64,000 nucleotides of DNA from DATFVA01 sp963747755 (lineage in GTDB: Bacteria; Bacteroidota; Ignavibacteria; Ignavibacteriales; Ignavibacteriaceae), in the NCBI GenBank assembly GCA_963747755.1, contig CAVVGK010000014.1, positions 372,001-436,000 on the forward strand, given 5' to 3'. Under the pieces are notes generated by a model. That model saw only the letters and a program-made list of their open reading frames with translations. It ran no database searches and had not been told where the DNA came from. Below are positions 27,590 to 36,980 of the stretch, one piece after another. Position 1 is the stretch's first letter. Every line of letters starts with the position of its first letter. The translations under genes were made by a program, and so were the position numbers.

Positions 27590-29983
27590 TTAATAATAAT
27601 TTTTCCAATCAATTCTGCTGATCTGCATCCCGTCAGATTTAAGAAGTATGCAGCCTTCCATGTCAGTTCTGTAAATTTCAGAACCGGCTTCTTCTATTCG
27701 GCATGTTACCTCCTTTGAAGGATGACCAAACCTGTTTTTTACCCCGCAGCTGATCAGGCTTATTCCCGGGGAAACTGATTTTATAAATTCATATGAGGAT
27801 CCTGTCCTGCTGCCGTGATGACTGACTTTCATTATATCTGCATTAAGAAAACTTCCATACCTCATTCTGTAATAGTCCTCCCCCCTTTTATCAATATCTC
27901 CGGTAAATAAAAAAGAGGTCGTACCATAATCAACTTTTATTATACCGCTTGTATTGTTAAGGGAATTCCCGGCTGTAAGGTATTTAACAGCATCATTCAG
28001 GATAAATACTTCAGCATTTCCAATCCGGATTTTTTTCTTTGAATAATATTCAATGGGTATGTTTTTACTATTAAGGTATCGCTCAAACCGTAAGTCCTTA
28101 TCAAATGTTGAATCTAAAAATGGCTTGAATAGCTTTCCAATTTTACCCTTTTCGATAAGTGAAACAAATCCTCCGTAATGATCGACATCGATATGAGATA
28201 CAAATCCGTAATCGAATTTCTCAATTCCGAGTCTTCTCATCGCGGGAAGTATAATCATTTCACCGTTATCAAAGTATTGAGAGGCACTGCCCGCATCTAT
28301 TAAGGCATTTTTTCCATCAGGAAACCTTAAGATGAATGCATCTCCCTGTCCGACATCAAGCATAAATACGCTTAGATTGTTTCCACCTGGTATCTCGTTC
28401 TCCGTGGTTGTGGAATAGATGTAGATATTTGCGGTGATCAGAATAACAAATATTACCACGGCCCGGGAAGATCTAAGGTATCTGACTAAAAATATCGCCG
28501 CAATAATGAAAGAATAAAAAATCAACACATCTGTTTTCGAATAATCGATAACTTCCAGCGAGGAATATCTAAACGATCCTGCATATTTAACCAGGATCAA
28601 TAATAAATCTGAAAACATATTATTTGCTGCAGCGTATACTGAAGCAGTCCAGATAGATATTGAAGAAAACATCAGGGACGTTATAGCGGTCCCGATAATG
28701 ATCCCAACCAGCGGTATAACTGCAAGATTTACCAGCAGAGCTATGATTGAGAATTTTCCAAAATATGTCAGGGTAATGGGAAGCGTCCCGATCTGAACAC
28801 TGAGAGAAACAGCCGCCAATAACAGAATATATTTCAAAAATGTGTTTTTTAGCCCGGTCCTTTTTATCAGTTGTTCAAAACGAGGGTAAAAGTAGGCGAT
28901 GGAGAGAACTGATATAAAAGACAACTGAAAACCCGGATTAAATATCTCAGAGGGATCTATAGCAAGCAGTACCAGGGCAGCGATAGCAAGTGAGTTGTAA
29001 ATATTAGTAGTCCTGTTGAGCAGGAAGGCAGTTATCAGTACAACAGCCATAACCACAGCACGGAAAACTGAAGCTGGCACTCCTGTGAGCATCAAAAACA
29101 AAACCAGTCCGGCAATGGTTATAATTGACCTCAGGTACAAGTTCAGTCTTCCGAGGAGTATGAAGAATATCAAAGCAATAAATCCTGCATGCAGTCCGGA
29201 CACTGCAAGTACATGAACAACTCCCGAATTAACAAACTGATTCCTTGTCTCAAAACTGATGTCATTTCTATCCGCCAGGATTAATCCTTTCAACAGAGCC
29301 GCTGTCCGGGGGGTATGCATTGTTGAAATAAGATTATCGATTAGTTTCCTTGCAGAAAATATCATGCTATGTAAGGTATTACTCTCGCCGGATATTACTG
29401 AAACATCATTTTTCTCATAAACAGTCAGTATACCACTGATATTCTTCGAATGCAGATATTTATTATAATCGAATTCTCCGGGATTACGTGACTCCCTTCC
29501 CTTTCTGTATATACCTGTAATTTTAATAAGATTTCCCGGTGCAAGCCCGGCCAATAAGTTCGCAGTACTGTCATCCCAAACTTTGCATAATAGGTTTACA
29601 CGTGCATTTACTTTATATACTGCTTTTATTGAATCAGTCTGCAAAAGAAATGAGAATCCGTCTTTAGAGGGAAGATCAATTTTTTTTATCCGGCCGTACG
29701 CACTAAAATCCTTAACCACATAGATTGAATCAGGAATTACATTAATATCGTTACGCTGAAGCCGGGCTGAAGTGTACCCGGCCATAACCGTCAGCGAAAG
29801 TATCAGAATAGATGTAAATCCAAAGGAAGACTTTCTCCTCTCCAATAAAAAAAAGAGTAAAGCAGCTGATAATAAAAGCGCAAGTAATACGAAACCATAA
29901 AAGATAGGTATACTAAAAAAAGATTGTATAATTATTCCGGCGGCAAATGATACCGTAACCCCGATTACCGGAAATTCCTTCAT
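27590..29983 (-). CDS. comEC: ComEC/Rec2-family DNA uptake channel protein
   Basis: A 797-residue polytopic protein. An N-terminal OB-like domain (to about residue 190) follows two membrane helices; residues about 220-500 are the competence membrane domain, with GVVHVLAVSGLHAGF; the C-terminal metallo-beta-lactamase-like domain has MLDVGQGDAFI, SHIDVDHYGG and VSHHGSRTGSS. All three modules of a full-length ComEC are present, and the nuclease-like domain keeps its metal motifs. ComEC moves single-stranded DNA across the inner membrane during transformation. Its ATG overlaps the preceding stop (ATGA). No other competence gene is in the window. Confidence 0.93.
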   Translation of the reverse strand: MKEFPVIGVTVSFAAGIIIQSFFSIPIFYGFVLLALLLSAALLFFLLERRKSSFGFTSILILSLTVMAGYTSARLQRNDINVIPDSIYVVKDFSAYGRIKKIDLPSKDGFSFLLQTDSIKAVYKVNARVNLLCKVWDDSTANLLAGLAPGNLIKITGIYRKGRESRNPGEFDYNKYLHSKNISGILTVYEKNDVSVISGESNTLHSMIFSARKLIDNLISTMHTPRTAALLKGLILADRNDISFETRNQFVNSGVVHVLAVSGLHAGFIALIFFILLGRLNLYLRSIITIAGLVLFLMLTGVPASVFRAVVMAVVLITAFLLNRTTNIYNSLAIAALVLLAIDPSEIFNPGFQLSFISVLSIAYFYPRFEQLIKRTGLKNTFLKYILLLAAVSLSVQIGTLPITLTYFGKFSIIALLVNLAVIPLVGIIIGTAITSLMFSSISIWTASVYAAANNMFSDLLLILVKYAGSFRYSSLEVIDYSKTDVLIFYSFIIAAIFLVRYLRSSRAVVIFVILITANIYIYSTTTENEIPGGNNLSVFMLDVGQGDAFILRFPDGKNALIDAGSASQYFDNGEMIILPAMRRLGIEKFDYGFVSHIDVDHYGGFVSLIEKGKIGKLFKPFLDSTFDKDLRFERYLNSKNIPIEYYSKKKIRIGNAEVFILNDAVKYLTAGNSLNNTSGIIKVDYGTTSFLFTGDIDKRGEDYYRMRYGSFLNADIMKVSHHGSRTGSSYEFIKSVSPGISLISCGVKNRFGHPSKEVTCRIEEAGSEIYRTDMEGCILLKSDGMQISRIDWKNYY

Positions 29984-30885
29984 CCGCAGAACCTCAGGAT
30001 TGCTTGTTTAATCTGGGTCAGATTTGTTACTTCAGCGGATATCGATTCGGCTTGTCTTCCAGCTGTAATGAAAAGAGAGGGATTAAATGTGTGGGTTTTA
30101 ATCGACAGATCTTCAAAGTTGCCATGATCCGAACATATAACAATGGTGAATTCAGTTTGATCTGCTTCAGCTAAAACAGTAAAAAGAAATTTATCCAGTG
30201 TCAGTAAAGTTGATTCAACGTCTCCATCATAACGGCCATGTCCCAAATGATCAGTCAGAAAATACTCATACAGGGTAAAATCATTTTTCATTGCCGTTCT
30301 GATGAGTCTCCTCGCAGCCGTTTCCGCTCTTATCACAGGTAGTGTGTACCCCAGCTTCTTATTCCACCTCTCATTTGTAATTTCAGCAGTCAATGCGTTT
30401 CCCCTTCTCACGTCGCTTGTACGATTAAGCCTTAGCCCGCTAAGCTTAGCACTTAAAGAGGTAACACTGAGTCTTGATTTTCCCGACCTTATATAATCAA
30501 AAAATATTTTGGGATATGCATTAGCAAAAAAAGGTTTCAACCCCCTTGATAGGAAATCGGCAAAGATATTATGCCCCTTTATAACGGGAACGAGGGTAGA
30601 ATATGGATAAGGACCAAAATGTTTGCCTACATATTCAGCAGCATTTATACCGCAGAAGATAGATGTCTGGCCCGTTCCGCTCTGGGGTAGCCCTTCAACT
30701 CCCAGAGTAGCATCGACAGGTGTTAGGTAAAGACCATCTTTAGCCAGATACTGGTTGTCAAGGGTAGGTATATCGCCGAATAATGTGGTAAAAGTTTTAA
30801 ACCCGTATTTAAAGAAAGGATTAAATTCATAATCCTTTTTTCCTATCCCGACGCCGTCGAGGAATATCATTAATATAGGATTCAC
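29980..30885 (-). CDS. Alkaline phosphatase-superfamily metalloenzyme (phosphoglycerate-mutase-like)
   Basis: A 301-residue protein of the alkaline phosphatase/phosphoglycerate mutase superfamily. Metal ligands are recognisable: FLDGVG near residue 10, LPQSGTGQTS with the nucleophile Thr near 70, a FLTDHLGHG site near 210 and ICSDHGNFED near 250. It is shorter than phosphoglycerate mutase and lacks its inserted domain, so the substrate is unclear. The frame opens with GTG at 30885; an in-frame ATG at 30870 is possible but would cut into the first strand. Translationally coupled to comEC (ATGA). Confidence 0.78.
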   Translation of the reverse strand: MNPILMIFLDGVGIGKKDYEFNPFFKYGFKTFTTLFGDIPTLDNQYLAKDGLYLTPVDATLGVEGLPQSGTGQTSIFCGINAAEYVGKHFGPYPYSTLVPVIKGHNIFADFLSRGLKPFFANAYPKIFFDYIRSGKSRLSVTSLSAKLSGLRLNRTSDVRRGNALTAEITNERWNKKLGYTLPVIRAETAARRLIRTAMKNDFTLYEYFLTDHLGHGRYDGDVESTLLTLDKFLFTVLAEADQTEFTIVICSDHGNFEDLSIKTHTFNPSLFITAGRQAESISAEVTNLTQIKQAILRFCG

Positions 30886-30894
30886 ATATATACT

Positions 30895-31353
30895 TTATTT
30901 TGAATCTATTATTATTGTTACAGGACCATCGTTAAAAATTCTTACCTCCATCATTGCTCCGAAAATGCCCGATTTCACTTTTTCATTTCTAAGGTTGTAC
31001 TTCATCCTTTCAATGAATTTTTCATATAGAGGCACAGCTTCTTCCGGTTTCGCTGCATCCGTAAACCCGGGCCTGTTCCCTCTTGATGCATCACCGTATA
31101 GGGTGAATTGCGAAATAACCAGTACTTCTCCATCTATATCTTTTACCGACAAATTCATCTTATCATCACCGCAATCCTCACGGGAAAATATTCTAAGGCT
31201 GCTGCATTTGTCAGCAAGATAATTTACATCTTTTTCAGAATCGCCTGTTTTTATACCTAATAATATTACCAATCCTCTGCTGATATCCTGAACATAGTTT
31301 TCTTCAGGGATGCTTACTCCACCCTTTGCAGCTCTCTGTACAACCACCCTCAA
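30895..31353 (-). CDS. dtd: D-aminoacyl-tRNA deacylase
   Basis: A 152-residue DTD, which removes D-amino acids from mischarged tRNA. The two active-site motifs are present: SQFTLYGD near residue 78 and the Gly-cisPro-containing NDGPVTI near 141. The start is TTG at 31353, in a TTGA overlap with the prmC stop, giving the family's usual opening MRVVVQRA. It lies nine bases before the phosphatase-superfamily gene. Confidence 0.94.
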   Translation of the reverse strand: MRVVVQRAAKGGVSIPEENYVQDISRGLVILLGIKTGDSEKDVNYLADKCSSLRIFSREDCGDDKMNLSVKDIDGEVLVISQFTLYGDASRGNRPGFTDAAKPEEAVPLYEKFIERMKYNLRNEKVKSGIFGAMMEVRIFNDGPVTIIIDSK

Positions 31354-32201
31354 TTGAGTTCTCCGGAAATTACTCTTTCTATATCAAGATAATCGTTTTT
31401 AATCCTGATTGAATCGTAATTATTCTCTTCAAGTATCTTTTGAACGGCACCTGACTGTCCGGCGCCCGTTTCAAAATACAACCTGCCGCCGGGAAGCAGG
31501 AGTTCTTTTGCTTTTTTGCATATTTCCTTGTAATAAAACAGTCCGTCAGCGTTGTCCGTAAGTGCCTGGCGCGGTTCATATACTTTTAATTCGGGCCTGA
31601 GTTTTTCAAAATCGTTTACCGCTACATAAGGAGGATTGGATACAATTACATCAAAGTTTTTTTCTTCAGGATATCCATTAAGTATATCATTTTCTATAAA
31701 TTTCGCCTGGCTCACAGTACAGTTAAGAACTGAATTCTTTTCTGCGATAATAAGCGCGTCTCTGCTTATATCGGTTCCGATCACCTGCGCTTCCGGGAGA
31801 TTCTTGGCGAGGGAGATTGCAATATTTCCGCTGCCGGTACCGATATCAAGAATTTTTATACCCGGCTTATTTTTATGGTGCTCTATTATTTCTTCAACAA
31901 GAATTTCTGTTTCCTGCCTTGGAATAAGAACAGAAGAATTCACATGGAAAGGGAGACCATAAAATTCGACTGAACCAACGATATACTGAAGCGGCTCGAA
32001 TTCCCCTCTCCTCTTAAGAAAGGTTCTGTATAAGGTAACCTCTTCATCGTCCAGGGGACGGTCAAACGTAAGGTAAAGATCAAGTCTTTTGCACTTAAGG
32101 ATATGAGCGAGTAGTAACTCTGCATTTATACGTGGTGAATCGACACCTTTTTTCTCAAGGTATTCTGTCGATAGTTTTATTGATTCAAGTACGGTAAGCA
32201 T
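31350..32201 (-). CDS. prmC: Peptide chain release factor N5-glutamine methyltransferase
   Basis: A 283-residue SAM methyltransferase that modifies the GGQ glutamine of release factors. An N-terminal helical domain is followed by the SAM loop ILDIGTGSGNIAISLA (near 115) and the catalytic NPPY in VIVSNPPYVA (near 185). The ATG at 32201 is preferred to a TTG two codons upstream. No Shine-Dalgarno is visible. Its end overlaps dtd by four bases. Confidence 0.93.
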   Translation of the reverse strand: MLTVLESIKLSTEYLEKKGVDSPRINAELLLAHILKCKRLDLYLTFDRPLDDEEVTLYRTFLKRRGEFEPLQYIVGSVEFYGLPFHVNSSVLIPRQETEILVEEIIEHHKNKPGIKILDIGTGSGNIAISLAKNLPEAQVIGTDISRDALIIAEKNSVLNCTVSQAKFIENDILNGYPEEKNFDVIVSNPPYVAVNDFEKLRPELKVYEPRQALTDNADGLFYYKEICKKAKELLLPGGRLYFETGAGQSGAVQKILEENNYDSIRIKNDYLDIERVISGELN

Positions 32202-32265
32202 ATACAAGTAATAATATTCAATTAATACTCAAAATTTAATTATTTATGAGGAGAATAAGAAAATT

Positions 32266-32988
32266 TTAGTCGGAGAGGAAATAGTAAATAAGAAAACCAA
32301 AACCTACCTGAACCGCCCCGAAAGCAATACCGGATATCAGATCATATTTATGCGTCTTGTCCAGATAGTTTTGATTGCCTGTGAACTGGTACTGATCGAA
32401 ATTATCATCTGCTTTCAGTTTGAAGTATGCTGAAACTCCTCCGAGTGCAACTATACCCCCTACAAGAATCTTAAATATATTTTTCTTAAAGAAACTCTCC
32501 CCCCTTTTTTCACCTGTAAAGTTAAGTTTCACCTTTTCAGTGCTGTTTAAATCCTTAACACTCACAACTTTTCCCTCAAATCCAGGTTTCTTTAGAAGGA
32601 TGCTGCCGGTGTTCACGGGCAGAAATAAGGGGGTATGACCAATTAGCGCACTGTCCTGGTAGACAAACACATCCTGGGGTTCTGTGTCCAGATATACTTC
32701 TGATTTAAAATTATAAGTGAGGATTGTATCATTGCAATCTGTAATCCTGAGTGTATCTATAAATTGTTGTGAATCCCACCGGTCGGCCTCTTCTGTAACA
32801 GCAACCTGATAGACGCCTTTCGCTAATTCAATATCCGCACTTCCGCTTCCGGCCAGATTAGTATCTATATAAATTTTAGCTGTAGGGATATCCGTATCGA
32901 TATGAAGACCGGCTTTACAATCCTGTGCATATACATCCAATGCGGCGAAAAGAATCAATATGAGCAATATAAGTTTATTCAAATTCAT
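32266..32988 (-). CDS. PEGA-domain envelope protein
   Basis: A 240-residue exported protein. The ATG at 32988 is chosen because a signal peptide (MNLNKLILLILILFAAL) begins there, and it overlaps the PQQ-propeller gene's stop by 14 bases. The mature region contains two PEGA-like modules (LHIDTDIPTAKIYID near residue 25 and VYLDTEPQDVFVYQDSALIG near 105), then two C-terminal membrane segments. PEGA domains are found on bacterial surface proteins and usually bind or anchor. No function can be assigned. Confidence 0.7.
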   Translation of the reverse strand: MNLNKLILLILILFAALDVYAQDCKAGLHIDTDIPTAKIYIDTNLAGSGSADIELAKGVYQVAVTEEADRWDSQQFIDTLRITDCNDTILTYNFKSEVYLDTEPQDVFVYQDSALIGHTPLFLPVNTGSILLKKPGFEGKVVSVKDLNSTEKVKLNFTGEKRGESFFKKNIFKILVGGIVALGGVSAYFKLKADDNFDQYQFTGNQNYLDKTHKYDLISGIAFGAVQVGFGFLIYYFLSD

Positions 32989-34120
32989 AGGCCTGCAGCA
33001 CTCCCCGGTCAAACCCGATAAACAGAGTGTTTCTATATATAACCGGCGATAATTTATTTCTTCCGTCAACTAAATAATATCTTGTAATTTCCCCATTATT
33101 CCTGTTTACAAAATAAAACTTTTTATTAAGATCGGGAACCACAAGAAGGTTTTTGGCAGCGTACGGCGTGGACTTTAATACTCCACCTGTAGGTGTCTTC
33201 CATAGGAGTTTTCCGGTGCTTTTATTCAGGCAATATAGATTTCCCTTCAGGTTGCCGAAATAAATTTCCGAAGTTAAAACAGAAGGAGTCATCATGATCC
33301 TCGCTCCTGAATCAAACTTCCATATAACCTTTCCGGTTTTTAATTCAACCGCATAGAGATTTCCGTTGTCGTTACCAACATAAATCACATCTCCCGAAAC
33401 TGCCGTTCCGCAGAAAAACGATTCACCGATTTTCTTCCTGTATAAAATCTTACCTTCGTCACTGCTAATGCCGATAAGTTCCCCGTCATCATTGCCGAAG
33501 ACAATTATGCCGTCGTTCATTGAAGGTGAACTGTGTACCGAAGAATTCGTGGCTGTTTTCCATACTTCCTTCCCGAACATATCGTATTTATAAACATTTC
33601 CGTCTTCAGTGTTAAAAATTATTGCTTCAGGAGTACCGATAATTTCGGTTTCACATCTTCCATCGACTTCAACATCATATTTCATATCACCCATTACAAA
33701 ATCATAATACCGCAGATGAGTGATATTCTCATCGGCAACGGCGTCAGCATAAATCAGGTAGAATTTATATATGTAGGGAGAGGAAAAGACTGCACCTTCG
33801 TTTTTAAGCTGTCCAACTTTTTTTCCTGTTGCAAAATTGTAGCAGTAGATCCTTCCCGATAGATCATTGATAAAAACCAATGAATCATAAACCGTAACTG
33901 AGGAGTTTGAGAAACCTCCGTTTGCGTTATTTTCCCATTTTAAAGCAAGCGAGTCAGATATACTATTCTCAGTGTAGAATTCGCGGGCAGGATTCTTCCC
34001 GAATCCGGTATACGCATTATCATCCCTGTGTGCAGCTGTCTTTATCAGAGAAGCAGCACATCCTGCCGAAAGCAGAAGTAGAAAATAAAATATGTATGCT
34101 GCGAATTTCAAAAATCCCAT
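32975..34120 (-). CDS. PQQ-type beta-propeller lipoprotein
   Basis: A 381-residue lipoprotein: signal peptide with lipobox LLSAGC (Cys near 21) and a mature eight-bladed PQQ-like propeller, with repeats such as GKVIWKFDSGARIMMTPSVL and GKLLWKTPTGG. It looks like BamB but lies with a surface peptidase upstream and a PEGA protein downstream, overlapping each by 13-14 bases. This points to a small outer-membrane complex. A binding or scaffold role is inferred. Confidence 0.8.
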   Translation of the reverse strand: MGFLKFAAYIFYFLLLLSAGCAASLIKTAAHRDDNAYTGFGKNPAREFYTENSISDSLALKWENNANGGFSNSSVTVYDSLVFINDLSGRIYCYNFATGKKVGQLKNEGAVFSSPYIYKFYLIYADAVADENITHLRYYDFVMGDMKYDVEVDGRCETEIIGTPEAIIFNTEDGNVYKYDMFGKEVWKTATNSSVHSSPSMNDGIIVFGNDDGELIGISSDEGKILYRKKIGESFFCGTAVSGDVIYVGNDNGNLYAVELKTGKVIWKFDSGARIMMTPSVLTSEIYFGNLKGNLYCLNKSTGKLLWKTPTGGVLKSTPYAAKNLLVVPDLNKKFYFVNRNNGEITRYYLVDGRNKLSPVIYRNTLFIGFDRGVLQAYEFE

Positions 34121-34728
34121 CCGAAGAAAAACTGGTAAAATAATCCTGACTGAAAACGGGAAAGATTATCCTCTATCTTTTTGCCGATATCATAGCGTAG
34201 GACGATCGCCCCGAACAGGTTCATTCTGAAACCGAATCCAACACTGCCAAGGGTCTGATTATATACCTCATCCCAGGCACCGCCGAAATCGGAAAATACT
34301 GCACCTCTGATGCCCCAGAAACCAAGGTTTACAAAAGGAAACCGGATGTTTATCTGGTCAATCAGCGGAAAGCGAAATTCAAGTGAGGATATCCACAGCT
34401 TTTCCCCGCGTATCGACCATCTTGGCCAGCCTCTCAGGTCCCAGCTTCCTCCCATAAAGTATCTCCTGGCCTCTTTTCCTTCATTGTAAAAAATAGCTCC
34501 ACGAAAGGCCAGGGCTGTACTATAACCGATCCTGAAGTATTGCCTGTAATCAGCTATCGCAGTAAAGAAATTTACATTGCTGTATTTAATATCGCTCGTA
34601 TAACCAAGCAGCACCCTTGCCCGGATTCCGTCCAAAGGACCCGTAGGACCCCATATCGAATTATCAGCGACATATGAAATAGTATTGCTTAACAGCAGGG
34701 CCTTTCTTTCTATAACGCCTTGTATCAC
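34108..34728 (-). CDS. C-terminal surface-antigen barrel fragment of a frameshifted outer-membrane peptidase
   Basis: A 206-residue open frame (GTG start at 34728 is only where the frame opens) resembling the surface antigen/BamA-type outer-membrane barrel: RRYFMGGSWDLRGW near residue 88 and a C-terminal strand ending GLFYQFFFGWDF with an aromatic last residue. It has no signal peptide. Reading upstream in the same frame gives FPLSSFQRIETDVSLASSDK, directly continuing the sequence that ends at 34794 in the other frame. It is therefore the tail of the next gene, separated by a one-base disruption near 34795. The last 13 bases overlap the propeller lipoprotein gene. Confidence 0.78.
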   Translation of the reverse strand: MIQGVIERKALLLSNTISYVADNSIWGPTGPLDGIRARVLLGYTSDIKYSNVNFFTAIADYRQYFRIGYSTALAFRGAIFYNEGKEARRYFMGGSWDLRGWPRWSIRGEKLWISSLEFRFPLIDQINIRFPFVNLGFWGIRGAVFSDFGGAWDEVYNQTLGSVGFGFRMNLFGAIVLRYDIGKKIEDNLSRFQSGLFYQFFFGWDF

Positions 34729-34793
34729 TTCTTTATCACTGCTGGCAAGTGAAACATCTGTTTCTATTCTCTGGAACGATGAAAGAGGAAAAT

Positions 34794-36953
34794 TTAAAGG
34801 AAGAATCCTCCGAAACTTCTCTCATAAAAATATTCATCCGATTCACGTATGTCATACCTGTTTCCGCTGAAATGGAAGACTCCAAATCCATAATTAGTTC
34901 TCTTGCTCAGATCAATGCGCTCCAGCATTATATTAAAGCTTTTAAGAAAATCGCTCTGAACACTGGCTGTATTATATATCAGGAAGAAATAATTGTCATC
35001 CCCGAAAAGATCGCTTAATGAAAGAATCGCTCCTCCCCTTGTTCCGTAAACAGGATCTGTTGTTACATCGCTCTGAGCATAATCAAGTGTGTATTCTTTT
35101 TCGTAATTATATTTCTCTTTTTCTGCATAGACCTTCAGCTTCGATTCCACCCATTTACCTTCGGTTGAATCAAATCTCATCACTGCCCTGAATGAAGAAT
35201 CGGGAGGTATGCTTTCGATCTTATCCTTGTATAAGTTAAAGGAAAAATTTTCAAATCCTGAGAAGGTTATCATTGTTGAATCAATATACCTTGGATGGAA
35301 AGCGCTCGTGATAAAATGTGTTACTTTCCAGACAGAATCCGAGAAGCTGTTATTTATCAGTTTCATTCTCCAGATATTCTGGACCTTGTCCATATCGGAT
35401 GTGAAAAGAAGCGTTTTCTTATCGGGAGAAAAAACCGGTGAAGAATTATTTGCCGGCATATTTGTGATGTAATCTATTTGATGAGTACTCAGATCGTAGG
35501 AAAAAAGGTTGTAATATCTTTCATATTTACCTGCAGTTCTATCTGATGAGAATATCACCTGCGAATCGGTAATACCGAATACAGGATCTCTTTCATCATA
35601 GTAATCATTTGTCAGCCTCGTAAGCTGATTGGTCTCCATATTAAGTATAAACAGATCGCTGAAACCCTTCTGGTCGATTGCCTGGAATACAACACTTTTT
35701 CCGTCCTCTGAAAATTTAGGGGAAGTGATATTAATTAGGTTGTCATTCTGGTAATTTTTAATCACCTCTTCTTCGGGAATTGAATAAAAATGGATGGCAT
35801 CTGTCGCTCCTGATTTTGTGACAAATGCAACGAGCCCGTTTTTTGAGATATCAATGGATGACTGAAACAGATGAAATGCCTCAAACTCTGCTGTTTTCTC
35901 CCCTCTCACTACTAACTCGGGTTCTAAATCTGATTTCTTTTTTACATTGATCTTCATCCGGTAAAGAGAGGAATAACCGTCACGGTTAGCAGGAAAATAG
36001 AGCCAGGTATCCCCGTTCATTTTGTATGGAACAGGAGAAAAATTAAATCCGAAATGAGTAAGCTGCTGAGCAGAATGCTGCAGGGGTGCTTTATCAGAAA
36101 GCAAAGGATAATACTTCCGTTTAAGGTAGAAGAGCCATTCTGAATCTATTTCCTCAACCGGTTTGCCGAGAGTGTGTTCAAGAACCTTTGTAAAATCGCT
36201 GAACATCCAGATGTTATCTATTAACAGCAATACTTTTTCATAACCATATTTTTCCTCTATAAAATGGAGGAAGTTCTGTCCCTCCTTGTACATAAGGAAC
36301 GTTCCGTATATGCTGTACATATTCTCAAGGTTAACAAAGTAATTGTTAATCACTGCATCTCTCATCACCATCTCGGCCTGTGCATCAATATCAGTCGACA
36401 TATATTCCGCGAGTCCCTCAGTAAACCAGAGCGGAGGAAATCCGTCTGTGGGCAGTCTGTGATCTGAAAGTATATGCAGCACCTGAGTTGTCATAAAGAC
36501 ATGAACCAGCTCGTGCCTGATTACGTGCTTAAAATCGTGTATTGAACCGGTATAAGGAATCACCACCCTGCCTTTGATAAACTCAAAGAATCCTCCTACA
36601 GCATCGGGTATTAGTCCGGGCGTTGTATTCGTTTGCTGAAAATGAAGCGATGTATTGTAAAAGATAAGGGGAATAGGTTTGGTTATCAGGTTATTGAATC
36701 TGACCTTAAGTTCATCATAGGCTTCCTCTGCATATGAGGCTCCTATTTCCGCAATTTCTTCAAACTCACCGTAGTAGTATATATTGAAGTGTTCGGTTCT
36801 CAGCACTTTCCATTCAAAACTCTCGTACTGGACCTTATTTCTGCCGAAATAGTAAAGCTGTGCTTCGGCAGTACATGAAACAACTATAGTTATAAAAAAA
36901 AGATATTTAAGGAATTTCACAGGCTTATAATTTTTGTTTAGAAATCCCTTCAT
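34794..36953 (-). CDS. Outer-membrane metallopeptidase (peptidase MA-like) with TolB-like propeller, N-terminal part
   Basis: A 719-residue frame starting at ATG 36953 (a GTG one codon earlier is less likely). Signal peptide to about residue 32. Residues about 45-290 form a gluzincin-type peptidase with HELVH (His148-His152 when counted from the GTG) and FTEGLAEY about 28 residues later, the zinc-binding set. Residues about 330-620 are TolB-like propeller blades (SPKFSEDGKSVVFQA, SPVFSPDKKTLLFTSD). The end runs into the surface-antigen barrel, then stops at ...SFGGFFL. Adding one base would continue into the 34108-34728 frame and give a single 948-residue barrel-anchored peptidase. Functional or broken is uncertain. 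Confidence 0.8.
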   Translation of the reverse strand: MKGFLNKNYKPVKFLKYLFFITIVVSCTAEAQLYYFGRNKVQYESFEWKVLRTEHFNIYYYGEFEEIAEIGASYAEEAYDELKVRFNNLITKPIPLIFYNTSLHFQQTNTTPGLIPDAVGGFFEFIKGRVVIPYTGSIHDFKHVIRHELVHVFMTTQVLHILSDHRLPTDGFPPLWFTEGLAEYMSTDIDAQAEMVMRDAVINNYFVNLENMYSIYGTFLMYKEGQNFLHFIEEKYGYEKVLLLIDNIWMFSDFTKVLEHTLGKPVEEIDSEWLFYLKRKYYPLLSDKAPLQHSAQQLTHFGFNFSPVPYKMNGDTWLYFPANRDGYSSLYRMKINVKKKSDLEPELVVRGEKTAEFEAFHLFQSSIDISKNGLVAFVTKSGATDAIHFYSIPEEEVIKNYQNDNLINITSPKFSEDGKSVVFQAIDQKGFSDLFILNMETNQLTRLTNDYYDERDPVFGITDSQVIFSSDRTAGKYERYYNLFSYDLSTHQIDYITNMPANNSSPVFSPDKKTLLFTSDMDKVQNIWRMKLINNSFSDSVWKVTHFITSAFHPRYIDSTMITFSGFENFSFNLYKDKIESIPPDSSFRAVMRFDSTEGKWVESKLKVYAEKEKYNYEKEYTLDYAQSDVTTDPVYGTRGGAILSLSDLFGDDNYFFLIYNTASVQSDFLKSFNIMLERIDLSKRTNYGFGVFHFSGNRYDIRESDEYFYERSFGGFFL

Positions 36954-36980
36954 CACTAATAAAATTCAGAAAGGATTTTA

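Noticed and set aside
34790..34800. Programmed -1 frameshifting at the peptidase break
   Set aside because: The slippery heptamer pattern in the correct phase is absent: codons are CTT TAA, not TTA AAT. A base loss or sequencing error explains it better.
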